From positions 1 to 64,000 of the forward strand of contig SAAU01000006.1 of assembly GCA_009929265.1 (NCBI GenBank): a DNA stretch of 64,000 nucleotides, in the 5' to 3' direction. Below are positions 52,516 to 61,979 of this stretch, in pieces. A model generated the notes under the pieces. It had not been told where the DNA came from. It was given only the letters and a program-made list of their open reading frames with translations, and did not search any database. The translations under genes were made by a program, and so were the position numbers. Origin of the DNA: Alphaproteobacteria bacterium. GTDB taxonomy: Bacteria > Pseudomonadota > Alphaproteobacteria > CASFRQ01 > SAAU01. Numbering within the stretch: position 1 is the first letter of the stretch; each line of letters opens with the position of its first letter.

Positions 52516-55485
52516 ATGATGAAAATTAAATTTGATCCAAATCAGAATCACCAACGTCGTGCTTGGGAATCTGTCATTGATATATTTGAAGGGCAAGAGT
52601 TGAATAAAACAACATTCTCTATGCCCTCACTTGCATCAAATGAATTTGAAGCGATTTTAATGAATCAAACGGACAAAGGTTTCGGTAACCGCTTACGTCT
52701 ATTGGATGAAGAAATACAGGACAATGTCCGCAAAATTCAGCTCAACAATGGATTGAAGCAAACAAAAGAATTAAAAAGCCGTGACTTTACGATTGAAATG
52801 GAGACCGGAACAGGTAAAACTTATGTTTATCTCCGATCCGTCTTTGAGATGAACAAAAAGTACGGTTTCACAAAATTCATCATTGTTGTGCCAAGCATTG
52901 CCATTAAAGAAGGTGTTTATAAATCTCTCCAGATGACTGATACACACTTCCGTGAACAATACGATAATGTGCCGTTTGATTATTTTGTATATGATTCTAG
53001 TCGGCTAGAACAAGTCCGCAGTTTTGCCACGAATGATTATATACAGATCATGGTAATCAATATTGATGCGTTCCGCAAAAGCTTCACTGATCCAGCAAAA
53101 GAAACCAGTGCTAATATTATTCATCGTTGGAATGATAAAATGCAGGGTATACCGATTGACTTTATTCAATCCACCAACCCGATTGTAATTATAGATGAGC
53201 CACAAAGTGTCGACACCACCGCCAAATCATCAGAGGCCATTAAGTCCCTCAATCCCCTATGTACCTTCCGATATTCAGCTACGCATGTTGAGAAGCATAA
53301 TATGCTTTATAAGCTTGATTCCATTGATGCCTATAAGCAAAAACTTGTGAAACAGATAGAGGTTGCCTCTATTCAGGTGAGAGATGGTCACAACAAAGCT
53401 TATATCAAGCTATTAGCCGTAGATAACAAAAACGGTCACCGTGCCAAAATTGAAATTGATATACAGCAAAAAGGTAATGTCAAACGTACCGAGAAATGGG
53501 TTAAACAAGGTGATGACTTGCTGAGTATTTCTGGAGGACGCTCTATCTATGACGGATATGTACTCAATGATATTTACTGCGAAGAAGGCAATGAATATGT
53601 AGACTTCACCAGCAAGCCAGATATTATTCGCCTACACCATGCCATTGGCGAAGTGAATGAGGATGAATATAAACGTCTGCAAATCCGCAAAACCATTGAA
53701 GAGCATTTGGACAAAGAGCTGAAACTCACACCTATGGGTATTAAGGTTTTAAGTCTCTTCTTTATTGATAAAGTAGCGAATTACCGAGACTATGATGCAC
53801 CGGATCAAAAAGGCAAATACGCTATCATGTTTGAGGAAGAATATGCAAAGGCAATCAAAAAACCAAAGTATAATACTCTCTTCAAGGATATGGATACATC
53901 AAGCCTGCCGGAAATCGTTCACAACGGATATTTTTCTGGTGACAAGACAGGTTTTAAAGATACTAGCGGTACAACAAAGGCTGATGAAGATACATATAGC
54001 TTGATTATGAAGGACAAGGAAAAACTACTTAGCTTTGATTCCAAGCTAAAGTTTATCTTTTCTCACTCTGCTCTGAAAGAAGGCTGGGATAATCCAAATG
54101 TATTTCAAATCTGTACATTGAATGAAACAAAATCAACGATCAAGAAACGCCAAGAAATAGGACGTGGGTTGCGTATATCCGTCAATCAAGACGGAGAACG
54201 TGTTCACGGGTTTGATGTCAATACGCTTACTGTCATGGCGAATGAATCCTATGAAGATTTTGTTGAAGGCTTGCAGAAAGAAATTGAAAAAGAGGAAGGC
54301 ATTAAGTTTGGCATTATTGAAGACCACAGCTTTGCAAATATCGTTATTGAAAAAGAAAATGGCGAGCAAGCCTTTTTGGGTGCTGAGGCTTCGGAAATAA
54401 TTTGGAAGAACTTGCTGGAAAGTAAGTATATTGACGATCGAGGCAGAGTAACTGATGAGCTTAAGAAAGCCTTAAAGGAAGACAAAGTTAAACTTCCAGA
54501 GCAATTTGAAGAACATCGTGAAGATATAACAGCTACTCTTAAAAAGGTTGCCGGAGGTCTAAATATTAAAAATAACGATGATAAACGGACAGTACGTTTA
54601 AATAAAGCCGTGTTTGATAGTCCCGAGTTTAAGGAACTATGGGATCGCATTAAATACAAAACAGTCTACAATGTGGACTTTGATCCTGAGGAGCTTATTA
54701 CAAAATGTGCAGAAAGCATTCAAAAGAATTTGATCGTTGGAAAAACAAAATTTAATTACACTCGTGCAAAAACTGAAATTGGTAAAGCTGGTGTTACTAT
54801 TACGGATAGCCAAGAAAGCACTCATTTGTATGATGTGCGTGATTATCAAATACCAGATATTTTAAGCTACCTACAAAATGAAACAAACCTGAAACGAAAG
54901 TCTATTCTCGATATCTTGATTAAGAGTGGTCGCCTGAACGACTTTAAGAATAACCCTCAAAAATTCATTGATGAGGCGAAAGAAGTTATTAAGCGTGAAA
55001 TGCGTCGCTTTATCGTAGATGGCATTAAATACCACAAAATTGGTGACGAACATTTTTACGCACAAGAGCTTTTTGAAAGCGAGGAGCTGATTGGATATTT
55101 AAACAAAAATATGATCGAAGCTGAAAAATCTGCTTATGACCATGTTGTTTATGATTCAGATATCGAATCCGGTCTTGCTCAATCCTTTGAAAAGAATGAT
55201 GAAGTTAAAGTTTACGCTAAGCTACCAGGTTGGTTTAAGATTGAAACTCCCCTTGGATCATACAATCCTGACTGGGCAGTGTTATTTGAACTTGATGGTC
55301 AAGAAAAGTTGTATTTCGTGGTTGAAAGCAAAGGTACTATTTTTGAAGATATGTTACGTGACGTAGAACAAGCTAAAATTCATTGCGGACATGAACATTT
55401 CAAAGCCCTTGGTGAAGAGACAAACTACATTGTGGCTAGTAATTACGAAACGTTTGTGGATAAAGCCACATCTGGAGTTAAATAA
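52516..55485 (+). CDS. res: Type III restriction endonuclease subunit (Res)
   Basis: A 989-residue Res. Walker A METGTGKT is at about 95-102, the DEAD-like box VIIDEPQSVD near 225, and the C-terminal motor motif LKEGWDNPN and RQEIGRGLRI near 525-550. The nuclease is at the C-terminus: YNPDWAVLFE and VVESKG (about 916-940) form the PD-(D/E)xK site. Res works with Mod: it slides from unmethylated sites with ATP and cuts DNA. The start has AGGAGGTGAT, a full complement of the 16S tail; ATG at 52516 or 52519. Confidence 0.93.
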   Translation: MMKIKFDPNQNHQRRAWESVIDIFEGQELNKTTFSMPSLASNEFEAILMNQTDKGFGNRLRLLDEEIQDNVRKIQLNNGLKQTKELKSRDFTIEMETGTGKTYVYLRSVFEMNKKYGFTKFIIVVPSIAIKEGVYKSLQMTDTHFREQYDNVPFDYFVYDSSRLEQVRSFATNDYIQIMVINIDAFRKSFTDPAKETSANIIHRWNDKMQGIPIDFIQSTNPIVIIDEPQSVDTTAKSSEAIKSLNPLCTFRYSATHVEKHNMLYKLDSIDAYKQKLVKQIEVASIQVRDGHNKAYIKLLAVDNKNGHRAKIEIDIQQKGNVKRTEKWVKQGDDLLSISGGRSIYDGYVLNDIYCEEGNEYVDFTSKPDIIRLHHAIGEVNEDEYKRLQIRKTIEEHLDKELKLTPMGIKVLSLFFIDKVANYRDYDAPDQKGKYAIMFEEEYAKAIKKPKYNTLFKDMDTSSLPEIVHNGYFSGDKTGFKDTSGTTKADEDTYSLIMKDKEKLLSFDSKLKFIFSHSALKEGWDNPNVFQICTLNETKSTIKKRQEIGRGLRISVNQDGERVHGFDVNTLTVMANESYEDFVEGLQKEIEKEEGIKFGIIEDHSFANIVIEKENGEQAFLGAEASEIIWKNLLESKYIDDRGRVTDELKKALKEDKVKLPEQFEEHREDITATLKKVAGGLNIKNNDDKRTVRLNKAVFDSPEFKELWDRIKYKTVYNVDFDPEELITKCAESIQKNLIVGKTKFNYTRAKTEIGKAGVTITDSQESTHLYDVRDYQIPDILSYLQNETNLKRKSILDILIKSGRLNDFKNNPQKFIDEAKEVIKREMRRFIVDGIKYHKIGDEHFYAQELFESEELIGYLNKNMIEAEKSAYDHVVYDSDIESGLAQSFEKNDEVKVYAKLPGWFKIETPLGSYNPDWAVLFELDGQEKLYFVVESKGTIFEDMLRDVEQAKIHCGHEHFKALGEETNYIVASNYETFVDKATSGVK

Positions 55486-55486
55486 A

Positions 55487-57640
55487 ATGGAAAAGTTGAA
55501 AATAAATCTGGAATATTGTTATGGTATAAAAAAACTTGAACAAGAATTTGTCTTTAGCAACAGAACATTTGCAATTTATGCTCCAAATGGTGTTATGAAA
55601 ACATCTTTTGCAAAAACATTCAATGATTATTCTAAGGGCGATTTAACAAAAGATTTAGCTTTTCCAGATAGGAAAACTGTAAGAAAAATTAGTGCAGATG
55701 ACAACGACGTTAAGCCTGAAAATATTTTTGTAATAGAACCATATGATGCTGATTATAAATCAGAAAAAATATCAACACTACTTGCAAACAAAGATCTTAA
55801 ACAAAAATATGAAAATGCTCATCGAGAGATTGATAAAGCCAAGGATGACTTATTCAAAGAGTTAAGATTACTATCTGGATTTAAAAAGGATAACATAGAG
55901 AAAGAAATATCATTAGCCTTTAATGGAGACTTTTTTAATATTTTAATTGATTTAGATAGCGAAGTTGAAAAAGGTATTGCCTCATCACTTAGTAAAATAA
56001 AATATCAATCTATCTTTGATCCAAAAGTTGTCGAATTTTTAAATACATCAACATTTAAAAAAGACATACAAAAATATATTGAAAAATATGATGAGCTAAT
56101 TGAAAAATCTCCTTATCTTAATAAGGATTTTAAATTTCATAACGCCGAAATAATTCAACAAAATTTAGCAGATAATAAATTTTTTAAAGGTGGTCATTCT
56201 ATCAATATTTGCAATGGGGCAAAAGAAACAAAATATAATAATGATAAAGATATAATTGACTTATTTGAAAAAGAAAAGAATAAAATATTTAACGATGCGG
56301 AGTTAGAAAAGATTTTTACTGATATTGGCAAAAAGCTCTCTAACGAAAAACTTCGCTCATTTAGAGAATACCTTTTGGATAATAAAGAAATTTTACAAGA
56401 ACTTTCCGATTTAGATAAACTAAAAAAGGATTTATGGAAAGCTTACTTTGTAGAGCAGAAAAAAGCTTACAAAGATTTAGTTGAAAAATATAAATCAGGG
56501 CAAATAAAAATAAAAGAACTAATAGAAGAAGCAAAAAACGAAAAAACTGATTGGGAAGAGGTTATAAGAATTTTTAATACAAGATTTTCGCACTTACCGT
56601 TCCACTTAAACATTAAAAACAAAGAAGATGTTATATTAAAGAATGATGTTGAAACTATTGAATTTATATTTAGAGACTTAGATGGTGAGAAATTATTTGA
56701 AAAGAAAGAAGATCTTCTGAGTATATTAAGCACTGGAGAGCAAAGAGCATTATACATTTTAAATATTATTTTTGAAGTAGAGGCGCGCAAAAAAGAAGTT
56801 TCTGAAACATTATTTATTATTGATGATATAGCCGACTCTTTTGACTATAAAAACAAATATGCCATTATTGAATATCTGAAATATATGTCTGAGATAGATA
56901 ATTTTTATATGATGATTCTATCCCATAATTTTGATTTTTTTAGAACCATCCAAAGCAGAAGGGTTTCAACTTATAAACAAAGTTTAATAGCCCTGAAAAA
57001 TACTTCTGGCATTAAATTAGAACCGATTAAATATCTTAAAAATCCTTTCATTAATAATTGGAAGTCGGATTTAAACGACAATAAGAAATTAATAGCCTCA
57101 ATTCCATTTATAAGAAATATTATTGAATATACACAGGGGATGGATAATGATAATTATAGATTATTGACCTCTGTATTACATTACAAAGACAACACAAATA
57201 CTTTAATCTTGAAGAATATAAAGGAAACATTCGAAAGCAACATTCAAGGAATCAATTTCCCAAATAATAACAATAAAAAAGTTATAGATTTAATTTTTGA
57301 AACTGCAGATGAATGTTTAATTGCGGATGAAGGTATTAATCTAGAAAATAAAATTGTTTTATCTATTGCAATTAGGTTAAAAGCTGAGAAATTCATGTCA
57401 GAAAAAATTACAGATAATGTATTTTTATCTAAACTCGGAACTAAGCAAAATTGGAAGCTTCTTAAAAAATATGAAGAAGAATACAATAACGAAAAAAGCC
57501 ATATAGAAATTTTAAAGAGAGTAAATTTAATTACTCCTGAAAATATTCATGTCAATTCGTTTATGTATGAACCTATTTTAGATATGGGAGATGGTGAACT
57601 AAGAGAACTTTATAAATTAGTGAAGTCTGATTTAAATTAA
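55487..57640 (+). CDS. ABC-like AAA ATPase, PrrC/RloC-like (AAA_13 type)
   Basis: A 717-residue ATPase. The P-loop is YAPNGVMKTSF (Lys38), the ABC signature LSTGEQRAL near 413, Walker B LFIIDDIADSFD near 441 and the switch His in LSHNFDFF near 478; a coiled coil fills the middle. This layout is that of AAA_13 proteins such as the anticodon nucleases PrrC and RloC that guard R-M systems. The C-terminal 200 residues carry ITPENIHVNSFMYEPILDMG; I cannot confirm a nuclease triad. The frame opens at 55391 within Res, but the ATG at 55487, 1 nt after the Res stop, gives the proper start. Its sequence is more AT-rich than mod/res flanks. Confidence 0.8.
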   Translation: MEKLKINLEYCYGIKKLEQEFVFSNRTFAIYAPNGVMKTSFAKTFNDYSKGDLTKDLAFPDRKTVRKISADDNDVKPENIFVIEPYDADYKSEKISTLLANKDLKQKYENAHREIDKAKDDLFKELRLLSGFKKDNIEKEISLAFNGDFFNILIDLDSEVEKGIASSLSKIKYQSIFDPKVVEFLNTSTFKKDIQKYIEKYDELIEKSPYLNKDFKFHNAEIIQQNLADNKFFKGGHSINICNGAKETKYNNDKDIIDLFEKEKNKIFNDAELEKIFTDIGKKLSNEKLRSFREYLLDNKEILQELSDLDKLKKDLWKAYFVEQKKAYKDLVEKYKSGQIKIKELIEEAKNEKTDWEEVIRIFNTRFSHLPFHLNIKNKEDVILKNDVETIEFIFRDLDGEKLFEKKEDLLSILSTGEQRALYILNIIFEVEARKKEVSETLFIIDDIADSFDYKNKYAIIEYLKYMSEIDNFYMMILSHNFDFFRTIQSRRVSTYKQSLIALKNTSGIKLEPIKYLKNPFINNWKSDLNDNKKLIASIPFIRNIIEYTQGMDNDNYRLLTSVLHYKDNTNTLILKNIKETFESNIQGINFPNNNNKKVIDLIFETADECLIADEGINLENKIVLSIAIRLKAEKFMSEKITDNVFLSKLGTKQNWKLLKKYEEEYNNEKSHIEILKRVNLITPENIHVNSFMYEPILDMGDGELRELYKLVKSDLN

Positions 57641-57645
57641 ATATT

Positions 57646-57861
57646 TCACTCTCCACACCTCTCTTCCCATTCCTGATTATAGTCGTCGATCTGACGGATG
57701 GTTTCCATGGAGAGTTTATTGTCTAGCTCATCTTCTGTGACCGTGATTGGCTTTGCCCAGAGGCAGAAGTTATCGACGGGTGTATTTACGCATGCGCTTA
57801 ATGACAGTATCATCAGTATCATTGCGACGCTTTGAACGCCTTTTTTGAGTTTTAAGGGCAT
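57646..57861 (-). CDS. Rz1-like outer-membrane spanin lipoprotein
   Basis: A 71-residue lipoprotein: basic N-terminus, hydrophobic core and lipobox LSAC (Cys24), followed by a short acidic mature part. It overlaps the Rz-like gene by 92 nt in another frame, the nested architecture unique to spanin pairs. It would join the outer membrane to the Rz protein and fuse the envelope at the end of lysis. It ends 5 nt from the convergent ATPase gene. Confidence 0.75.
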   Translation of the reverse strand: MPLKLKKGVQSVAMILMILSLSACVNTPVDNFCLWAKPITVTEDELDNKLSMETIRQIDDYNQEWEERCGE

Positions 57862-57985
57862 CGTCTACTCCTTTTTTAAGTTGCTTGTGTTGCTCACTAC
57901 TTTTACCTTTGAAGTATCCAAAGATAAAAACTGCGGAGAGCAGCCCAACAGCCACTCCCGCCTTGATTAAAAGCCCTTCGATCAT
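57770..57985 (-). CDS. Rz-like inner-membrane spanin
   Basis: A 71-residue protein with an N-terminal membrane helix (about 6-25) and a basic, Lys/Arg/Asp-rich tail predicted to reach into the periplasm. It is short for an Rz, and the coiled coil is brief. Its start overlaps the holin-like stop (ATGA) and its 3' end is shared with Rz1. The call rests mainly on position and nesting. Confidence 0.65.
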   Translation of the reverse strand: MIEGLLIKAGVAVGLLSAVFIFGYFKGKSSEQHKQLKKGVDDALKTQKRRSKRRNDTDDTVIKRMRKYTRR

Positions 57986-58221
57986 TTCTTCTCCTTGCTT
58001 TGAATTCCTTTTTCAAAAACACCGATCCCAAGAAGTCCGCCACCGGAGATTAAAAACATGTTAATAATTCCAAGCGCGGTTGCAGCATCGGCTGCACCCT
58101 TTGATAAGCTGTAAATGAATAAAACGATTGAGAATAAAATCCCAATCCCGAGAACGATTGAACCCCAAAGACGTTTTGAGGATTTGTTGCCATTGGCATC
58201 TTCTAAAAAACTGTTTGTCAT
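57982..58221 (-). CDS. Holin-like membrane protein
   Basis: A 79-residue protein with two membrane helices (about 21-41 and 48-69) separated by a short loop, a polar N-terminus and a Lys-rich C-terminus. Size, topology and place between endolysin and spanins suggest a holin that opens the inner membrane. No specific holin family is recognised. Confidence 0.6.
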   Translation of the reverse strand: MTNSFLEDANGNKSSKRLWGSIVLGIGILFSIVLFIYSLSKGAADAATALGIINMFLISGGGLLGIGVFEKGIQSKEKK

Positions 58222-58223
58222 AG

Positions 58224-58619
58224 TTAAACTCCTTTCAATTCAAAATGTGGTAAGTCAAAAAATGTTTGATCATGTAGATCGTTATCGCCGTCCCAGTCAG
58301 CTCCGCATCGAATTTCAATACCCAGCTGATCCGCAACGCCTTTCACGTATCCGACAAAATGATAAAAACGGATGCGGTCATTCCAGTTAATCGGATATGG
58401 AGCTACATCCACTGCAATGGACGGGTTTTCATTGTGCTTACTGAAGCCTGCACGAAGCTTGGATTTACCTTGATAATAAAGCTCTTCTTGGCGTTCATTT
58501 GATCGATGACCTTCCAAAATGGTGCAGTCATATTTCTTGATGACTTCGTTAAAAAGTCTCTGCAAATCGGCATGACAAGTCGCCAGCCGTTCCGCAGAAC
58601 GGTTGCTAAATTGTGGCAT
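58224..58619 (-). CDS. M15-family endolysin (peptidoglycan peptidase)
   Basis: A 131-residue zinc peptidase of the M15 (VanY/T5-lysin-like) family that cuts the peptide stems of peptidoglycan. Zinc ligands are His62 and Asp71 in SKHNENPSIAVDV and His125 in FFDLPHFEL, with Asp122 as likely catalytic base. LEGHRSNERQEELY is the typical N-terminal block. There is no signal peptide, so export relies on the holin. GGAGAAT precedes the ATG. Confidence 0.88.
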   Translation of the reverse strand: MPQFSNRSAERLATCHADLQRLFNEVIKKYDCTILEGHRSNERQEELYYQGKSKLRAGFSKHNENPSIAVDVAPYPINWNDRIRFYHFVGYVKGVADQLGIEIRCGADWDGDNDLHDQTFFDLPHFELKGV

Positions 58620-58629
58620 ATTATTCTCC

Positions 58630-58929
58630 TTATTTTATGTTAAGATGATTCCCCATAAGGGAAATAAAACCAGCCGTGATAAGTGTTAAAATACCCACCA
58701 CAAACCATTTTACGAAAACGTTAAAGGCATCCTTTTTTGCAATACGCAAAGCCTTTAAAAAATCTCGTAAATCTCTGATATCCAAACCTGCTTGTTCATC
58801 GTCCAAACCAACTCTTTTTAGAGCTTTTCCGGCACCACGTCTTGAGGCCTCCTCAATTAGATCTTCAAACTCTTTTAAGGGCATTACGATGAGATCGCCT
58901 TCGGATGTTTTTTTTACTTTAGGGGACAT
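58630..58929 (-). CDS. Small phage membrane protein (DUF6127-like)
   Basis: A 99-residue protein with a charged N-terminal part, FEDLIEEASRRGAGKALKRVG, and one C-terminal membrane helix (about 70-90). It resembles small DUF6127-type proteins often placed beside phage lysis genes; the match is from memory. It could modulate lysis or anchor the lysin. Confidence 0.55.
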   Translation of the reverse strand: MSPKVKKTSEGDLIVMPLKEFEDLIEEASRRGAGKALKRVGLDDEQAGLDIRDLRDFLKALRIAKKDAFNVFVKWFVVGILTLITAGFISLMGNHLNIK

Positions 58930-58940
58930 AATTTAACTCC

Positions 58941-59936
58941 TTATTTGACAGGTTTTTCGCAAGTTAACTGGCTGGTGTACCCCTCACTTGCAAATTGATG
59001 AGATACAGAAACAGCAATCCATTCGCCGTTAACTTTCTTGCTTAAGTTGTTTACAAATACGCGAGCCTCAGCACAAATCGTCGGATCACCCACAATGGTT
59101 AAATCCAATTTTTCTGTACCGTTTAATACTTCTTCAAGTTTTGCCTCAACTGCTTTTAAGGCTCTATCCCTAGTGGCGTATGTATGACGCATTGAAAAAG
59201 CAGGCTCATCACTTCCTACTTCAACCTTTTCTTCTTTTCCCGTTTTGAAATTATGCCACTTAGCAATGACTTTTCCGTATTTTCCACGCTCAGCCAATAC
59301 AAAAGAGAACGTTGAAACATTCTCTGGTTCCAACTTCACGATAGGCATAGAAGCTCCACTTAAAGTGGTTGCTCTTTTGCGTCTTGAAAAGATCAGAAAA
59401 CCGCCAGCAGGTTTTACAAAAGCTCCGAAGTCTTGAGCCAGTCTTTGTAGAAAAGCAATGTCGCTTTCATCAGTTTGATCCATGTGGCCAAGATAGATTT
59501 TATCAAAGACTGCATCGATTAAAGCATCATCAAAAGCATGCTCCTTAGCTATTTTCTTGATCACACCAATCAAAGTATGATCATGCCAAGACCTTGATTT
59601 TGGGGCGGTCATGGCACTAAAGGTTTCTTTCATTTTTGTGTTGGAAGCTTTGGCAGTAATTCGCATCTGCCTTGGCATGCCTGAACACTCGACCTCATCA
59701 ACAACATAAAGCCCCATTTTGTAAAGCCCTGTGTCTTCGTAACCGATTGAGATTTCAAGCTCGGCCCCTCGAGGTGGTGTTTCCAGTTTATCATCACGAT
59801 CATCAAGCAGGATTTCTGCTTTATCTGAAACAAGACCTGTCTCATCAGTAATGCTGATTGAAACCAGTCTTGTGCTTAATATGTCTGTGACGTCGGCTTT
59901 GTCAGCAAGTATCTTAAAAATAGGCCTCATGACCAC
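58941..59936 (-). CDS. Phage late control D protein (P2 gpD-like tail protein)
   Basis: A 331-residue homologue of P2 gpD, a tail component that joins tube and baseplate hub. RLVSISITDETGLVSDKAEI near the N-terminus, GLYVVDEVECSG, and LAQDFGAFVKPAGGFLIF near residue 160 match the family, with a C-terminal domain ending QLTCEKPVK. Length is slightly below P2 gpD. It overlaps gpX by 10 nt. Confidence 0.88.
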   Translation of the reverse strand: MVMRPIFKILADKADVTDILSTRLVSISITDETGLVSDKAEILLDDRDDKLETPPRGAELEISIGYEDTGLYKMGLYVVDEVECSGMPRQMRITAKASNTKMKETFSAMTAPKSRSWHDHTLIGVIKKIAKEHAFDDALIDAVFDKIYLGHMDQTDESDIAFLQRLAQDFGAFVKPAGGFLIFSRRKRATTLSGASMPIVKLEPENVSTFSFVLAERGKYGKVIAKWHNFKTGKEEKVEVGSDEPAFSMRHTYATRDRALKAVEAKLEEVLNGTEKLDLTIVGDPTICAEARVFVNNLSKKVNGEWIAVSVSHQFASEGYTSQLTCEKPVK

Positions 59937-60133
59937 AACCTCACAGTTTCTTTGTTCTTTTGAGTGTTTATTTCAGGTAGGACGATCTCAATCCCCGCAA
60001 TCAAAACAGCATCGTAGTTTTCAAGATGACGATTATTCTCCAAGACTTTTTCAACAGTGCCGTTTGTGTGACCGTAGTGCTTCCAACAGATGTAATCCAA
60101 TGTTTCCCCGTCTTTAGTCTTGTAAACAATCAT
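59927..60133 (-). CDS. Phage tail protein X (LysM-like)
   Basis: A 68-residue gpX-like tail protein. It has a LysM-type fold: YKTKDGETLDYICWKHYG, a turn, then LENYDAVLIAGIEIVLPE. In P2-like phages gpX is needed for tail completion. It overlaps gpU by 4 nt upstream and gpD downstream. Confidence 0.85.
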   Translation of the reverse strand: MIVYKTKDGETLDYICWKHYGHTNGTVEKVLENNRHLENYDAVLIAGIEIVLPEINTQKNKETVRLWS

Positions 60134-60633
60134 GAGCTACCCACCACGTTTTTAATAATTCCTTTAATCCCGCGTTCTTTATCCTCACCATATTTTTTCA
60201 AAGTCATTGTAAATTCTATCTTGCGAGGCGACCCGTCCTTTAAAAAGACAGATTGATTTTCCGAGACAGAAGCAATGCACCACTTCCCGAAAGCAAAACC
60301 GTTCCCTGAAATAAGCATGAGAGGTGTGCCAAGACCAGCCTCGGCACGCATCAAGGTCACTTGACGCAATCCGCCTTTAAATTGCGGATAGATCACACCT
60401 TCAAGCTCTATCGTTTCCAAGCCTTTACCTGTAAACTGCAAGGCAGGCTCAGCACCGATACGGCCTACTTCCTGCCACTTGTATTCCGTTTGTCTTTTCA
60501 GGCTTTGGTATGAAGCATTGGACACACAAAACCGATACACACCAAGGATCATCATCATATTGACCCCAAGCATGGAATTCAGATTCAGTTTTCCGCCGAA
60601 AGACTTTGTTAAATCACCAAATGAACTAATCAT
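60130..60633 (-). CDS. Phage tail protein U (P2 gpU-like)
   Basis: A 167-residue gpU-like protein that caps the tail tube. The family block KWQEVGRIGAEPALQFTG, then LETIELEGVIYPQFKGG and RKIEFTMTLKKYG, is clear. It overlaps the tape measure stop by 8 nt. The order U-X-D after the tape measure is that of P2-like phages. Confidence 0.88.
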   Translation of the reverse strand: MISSFGDLTKSFGGKLNLNSMLGVNMMMILGVYRFCVSNASYQSLKRQTEYKWQEVGRIGAEPALQFTGKGLETIELEGVIYPQFKGGLRQVTLMRAEAGLGTPLMLISGNGFAFGKWCIASVSENQSVFLKDGSPRKIEFTMTLKKYGEDKERGIKGIIKNVVGSS

Positions 60634-61978
60634 AATTTACTGCTCTCTTTCTTGAATTTGCTTCACGCATGGCTTCCTTTAAAGCAATCTTAACCTGCTG
60701 TGCGATCTTTTTTTCACTCATGCCTTCGCTTGCGTTAATAGTAATCGGAGCTTCAACTGTAATGTTTGTGTTGCCCCCGACATAACTCCCTTGAGACGTT
60801 GGTAAAGTCGTGATATTAGGAGCTTCAACTTCATTAAAGTCGGCTTCCATGTCCTTTGCAACTCTGCCGATTTCAGGCGGTTTATTATCATTGGCGGGTT
60901 TCGGCTTTTCGTTTTCCTCATCTTCATCATCTCCAAATGCCCAGTTCCAAGCCTTACCGACCCAACTATCACTGATCCATTCTTTAACACCCTTGAAGAT
61001 ATTCTTTGCCTTTTCCCAAAGCGTTCCGACCCAGCCGAACACATTCTTAAAGACGGCGATTACAGGAGAGAACAGTTTCCCGAAGAACTTGGAAATCGGC
61101 TTCCAGTAATAGATAATCAGCCCAGCACCTGCGGCAATCGCCCCGATAATCAACCCAACCGGAGACATCAAAAAAGCAAGGTTCATTCCTTTAACCGCAG
61201 TAATCACAGCAGGAATGGCACCTGCAGCAACACTCCATAAGCCTTTACCAAATGAAAGAAGACTTGTCAGAATTCCGCCAAAACGAACACCTGCGATAGT
61301 AACTTTCATCAAGGTTAAAGCGGTTCTAAAGCCGATAACTGCTGCCTTTGCAGATAAGAAACCGCCTTTGATGAATGTCCATGTATACCCCATACCAATG
61401 GCAGCAATTTTGAAACTGATTAATCCTGCAACGGCAAGTCCGATTACTTTTGTTGCAAATGGAAATTTATCAGCCATGGCACTAATCCAGCTTGCTACTT
61501 CCGCAGCACCAAGAGCGATATCTCTAAAGGCAGGCAAAAGAACGCTACCAATAGATATTCCAACGCTTTCCATTGCTGATCCGAACTGTTTAAAAGCTCC
61601 GATCGTTGTGTTCTTTAAGCGGTCAGCCATTTCTTTGGCCGCACCGTCGGCGTTCTTTACCTTATCGTAAACCTCATCTAGACGACCTGTTTCAATGCTT
61701 TTTAGAATTGCCAAAGCACCGGAGACAGCACGTGTGCCGAAAATATCTTTAATTGTAGAGAGCCTTTCTTGATCATTAGCATCTTTTAAGGCAATGGACA
61801 TATCTTTAAGGATGTCCACCATGGAGCGCATTTTACCGCCCTTAAATATTTCAACACCCATACCAGAAAGGCGTTTTTGTGCCAGTAAAGCTTCCTTAGC
61901 AACATCTGGCATTTCATCAGCAGATATGCCCATTTCTTCACGCATGTTGCCCAAGGCTTTAGCGCCAGCTTTTGCAGG
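60626..61978 (-). pseudogene. Tail tape measure protein, N-terminus missing
   Basis: About 450 residues of a P2/TP901-like tape measure protein. The remaining part begins in the conserved KAGAKALGNMREEMG segment, which lies inside such proteins; no proper start codon or ribosome site precedes it and the frame is stopped a few codons beyond the junction. Hydrophobic Ala/Gly/Phe segments (about 165-290) are the typical membrane-like core. The missing N-terminal part was removed by the join to the terminase fragment near 61978. An internal TTG at 61954 could still start translation. Confidence 0.8.
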
Positions 61979-61979
61979 T

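Noticed and set aside
61794-61979. 5' part of the open frame that contains the terminase fragment
   Set aside because: It is antisense to well-supported tape measure coding; only the part after the junction near 61980 resembles a terminase.
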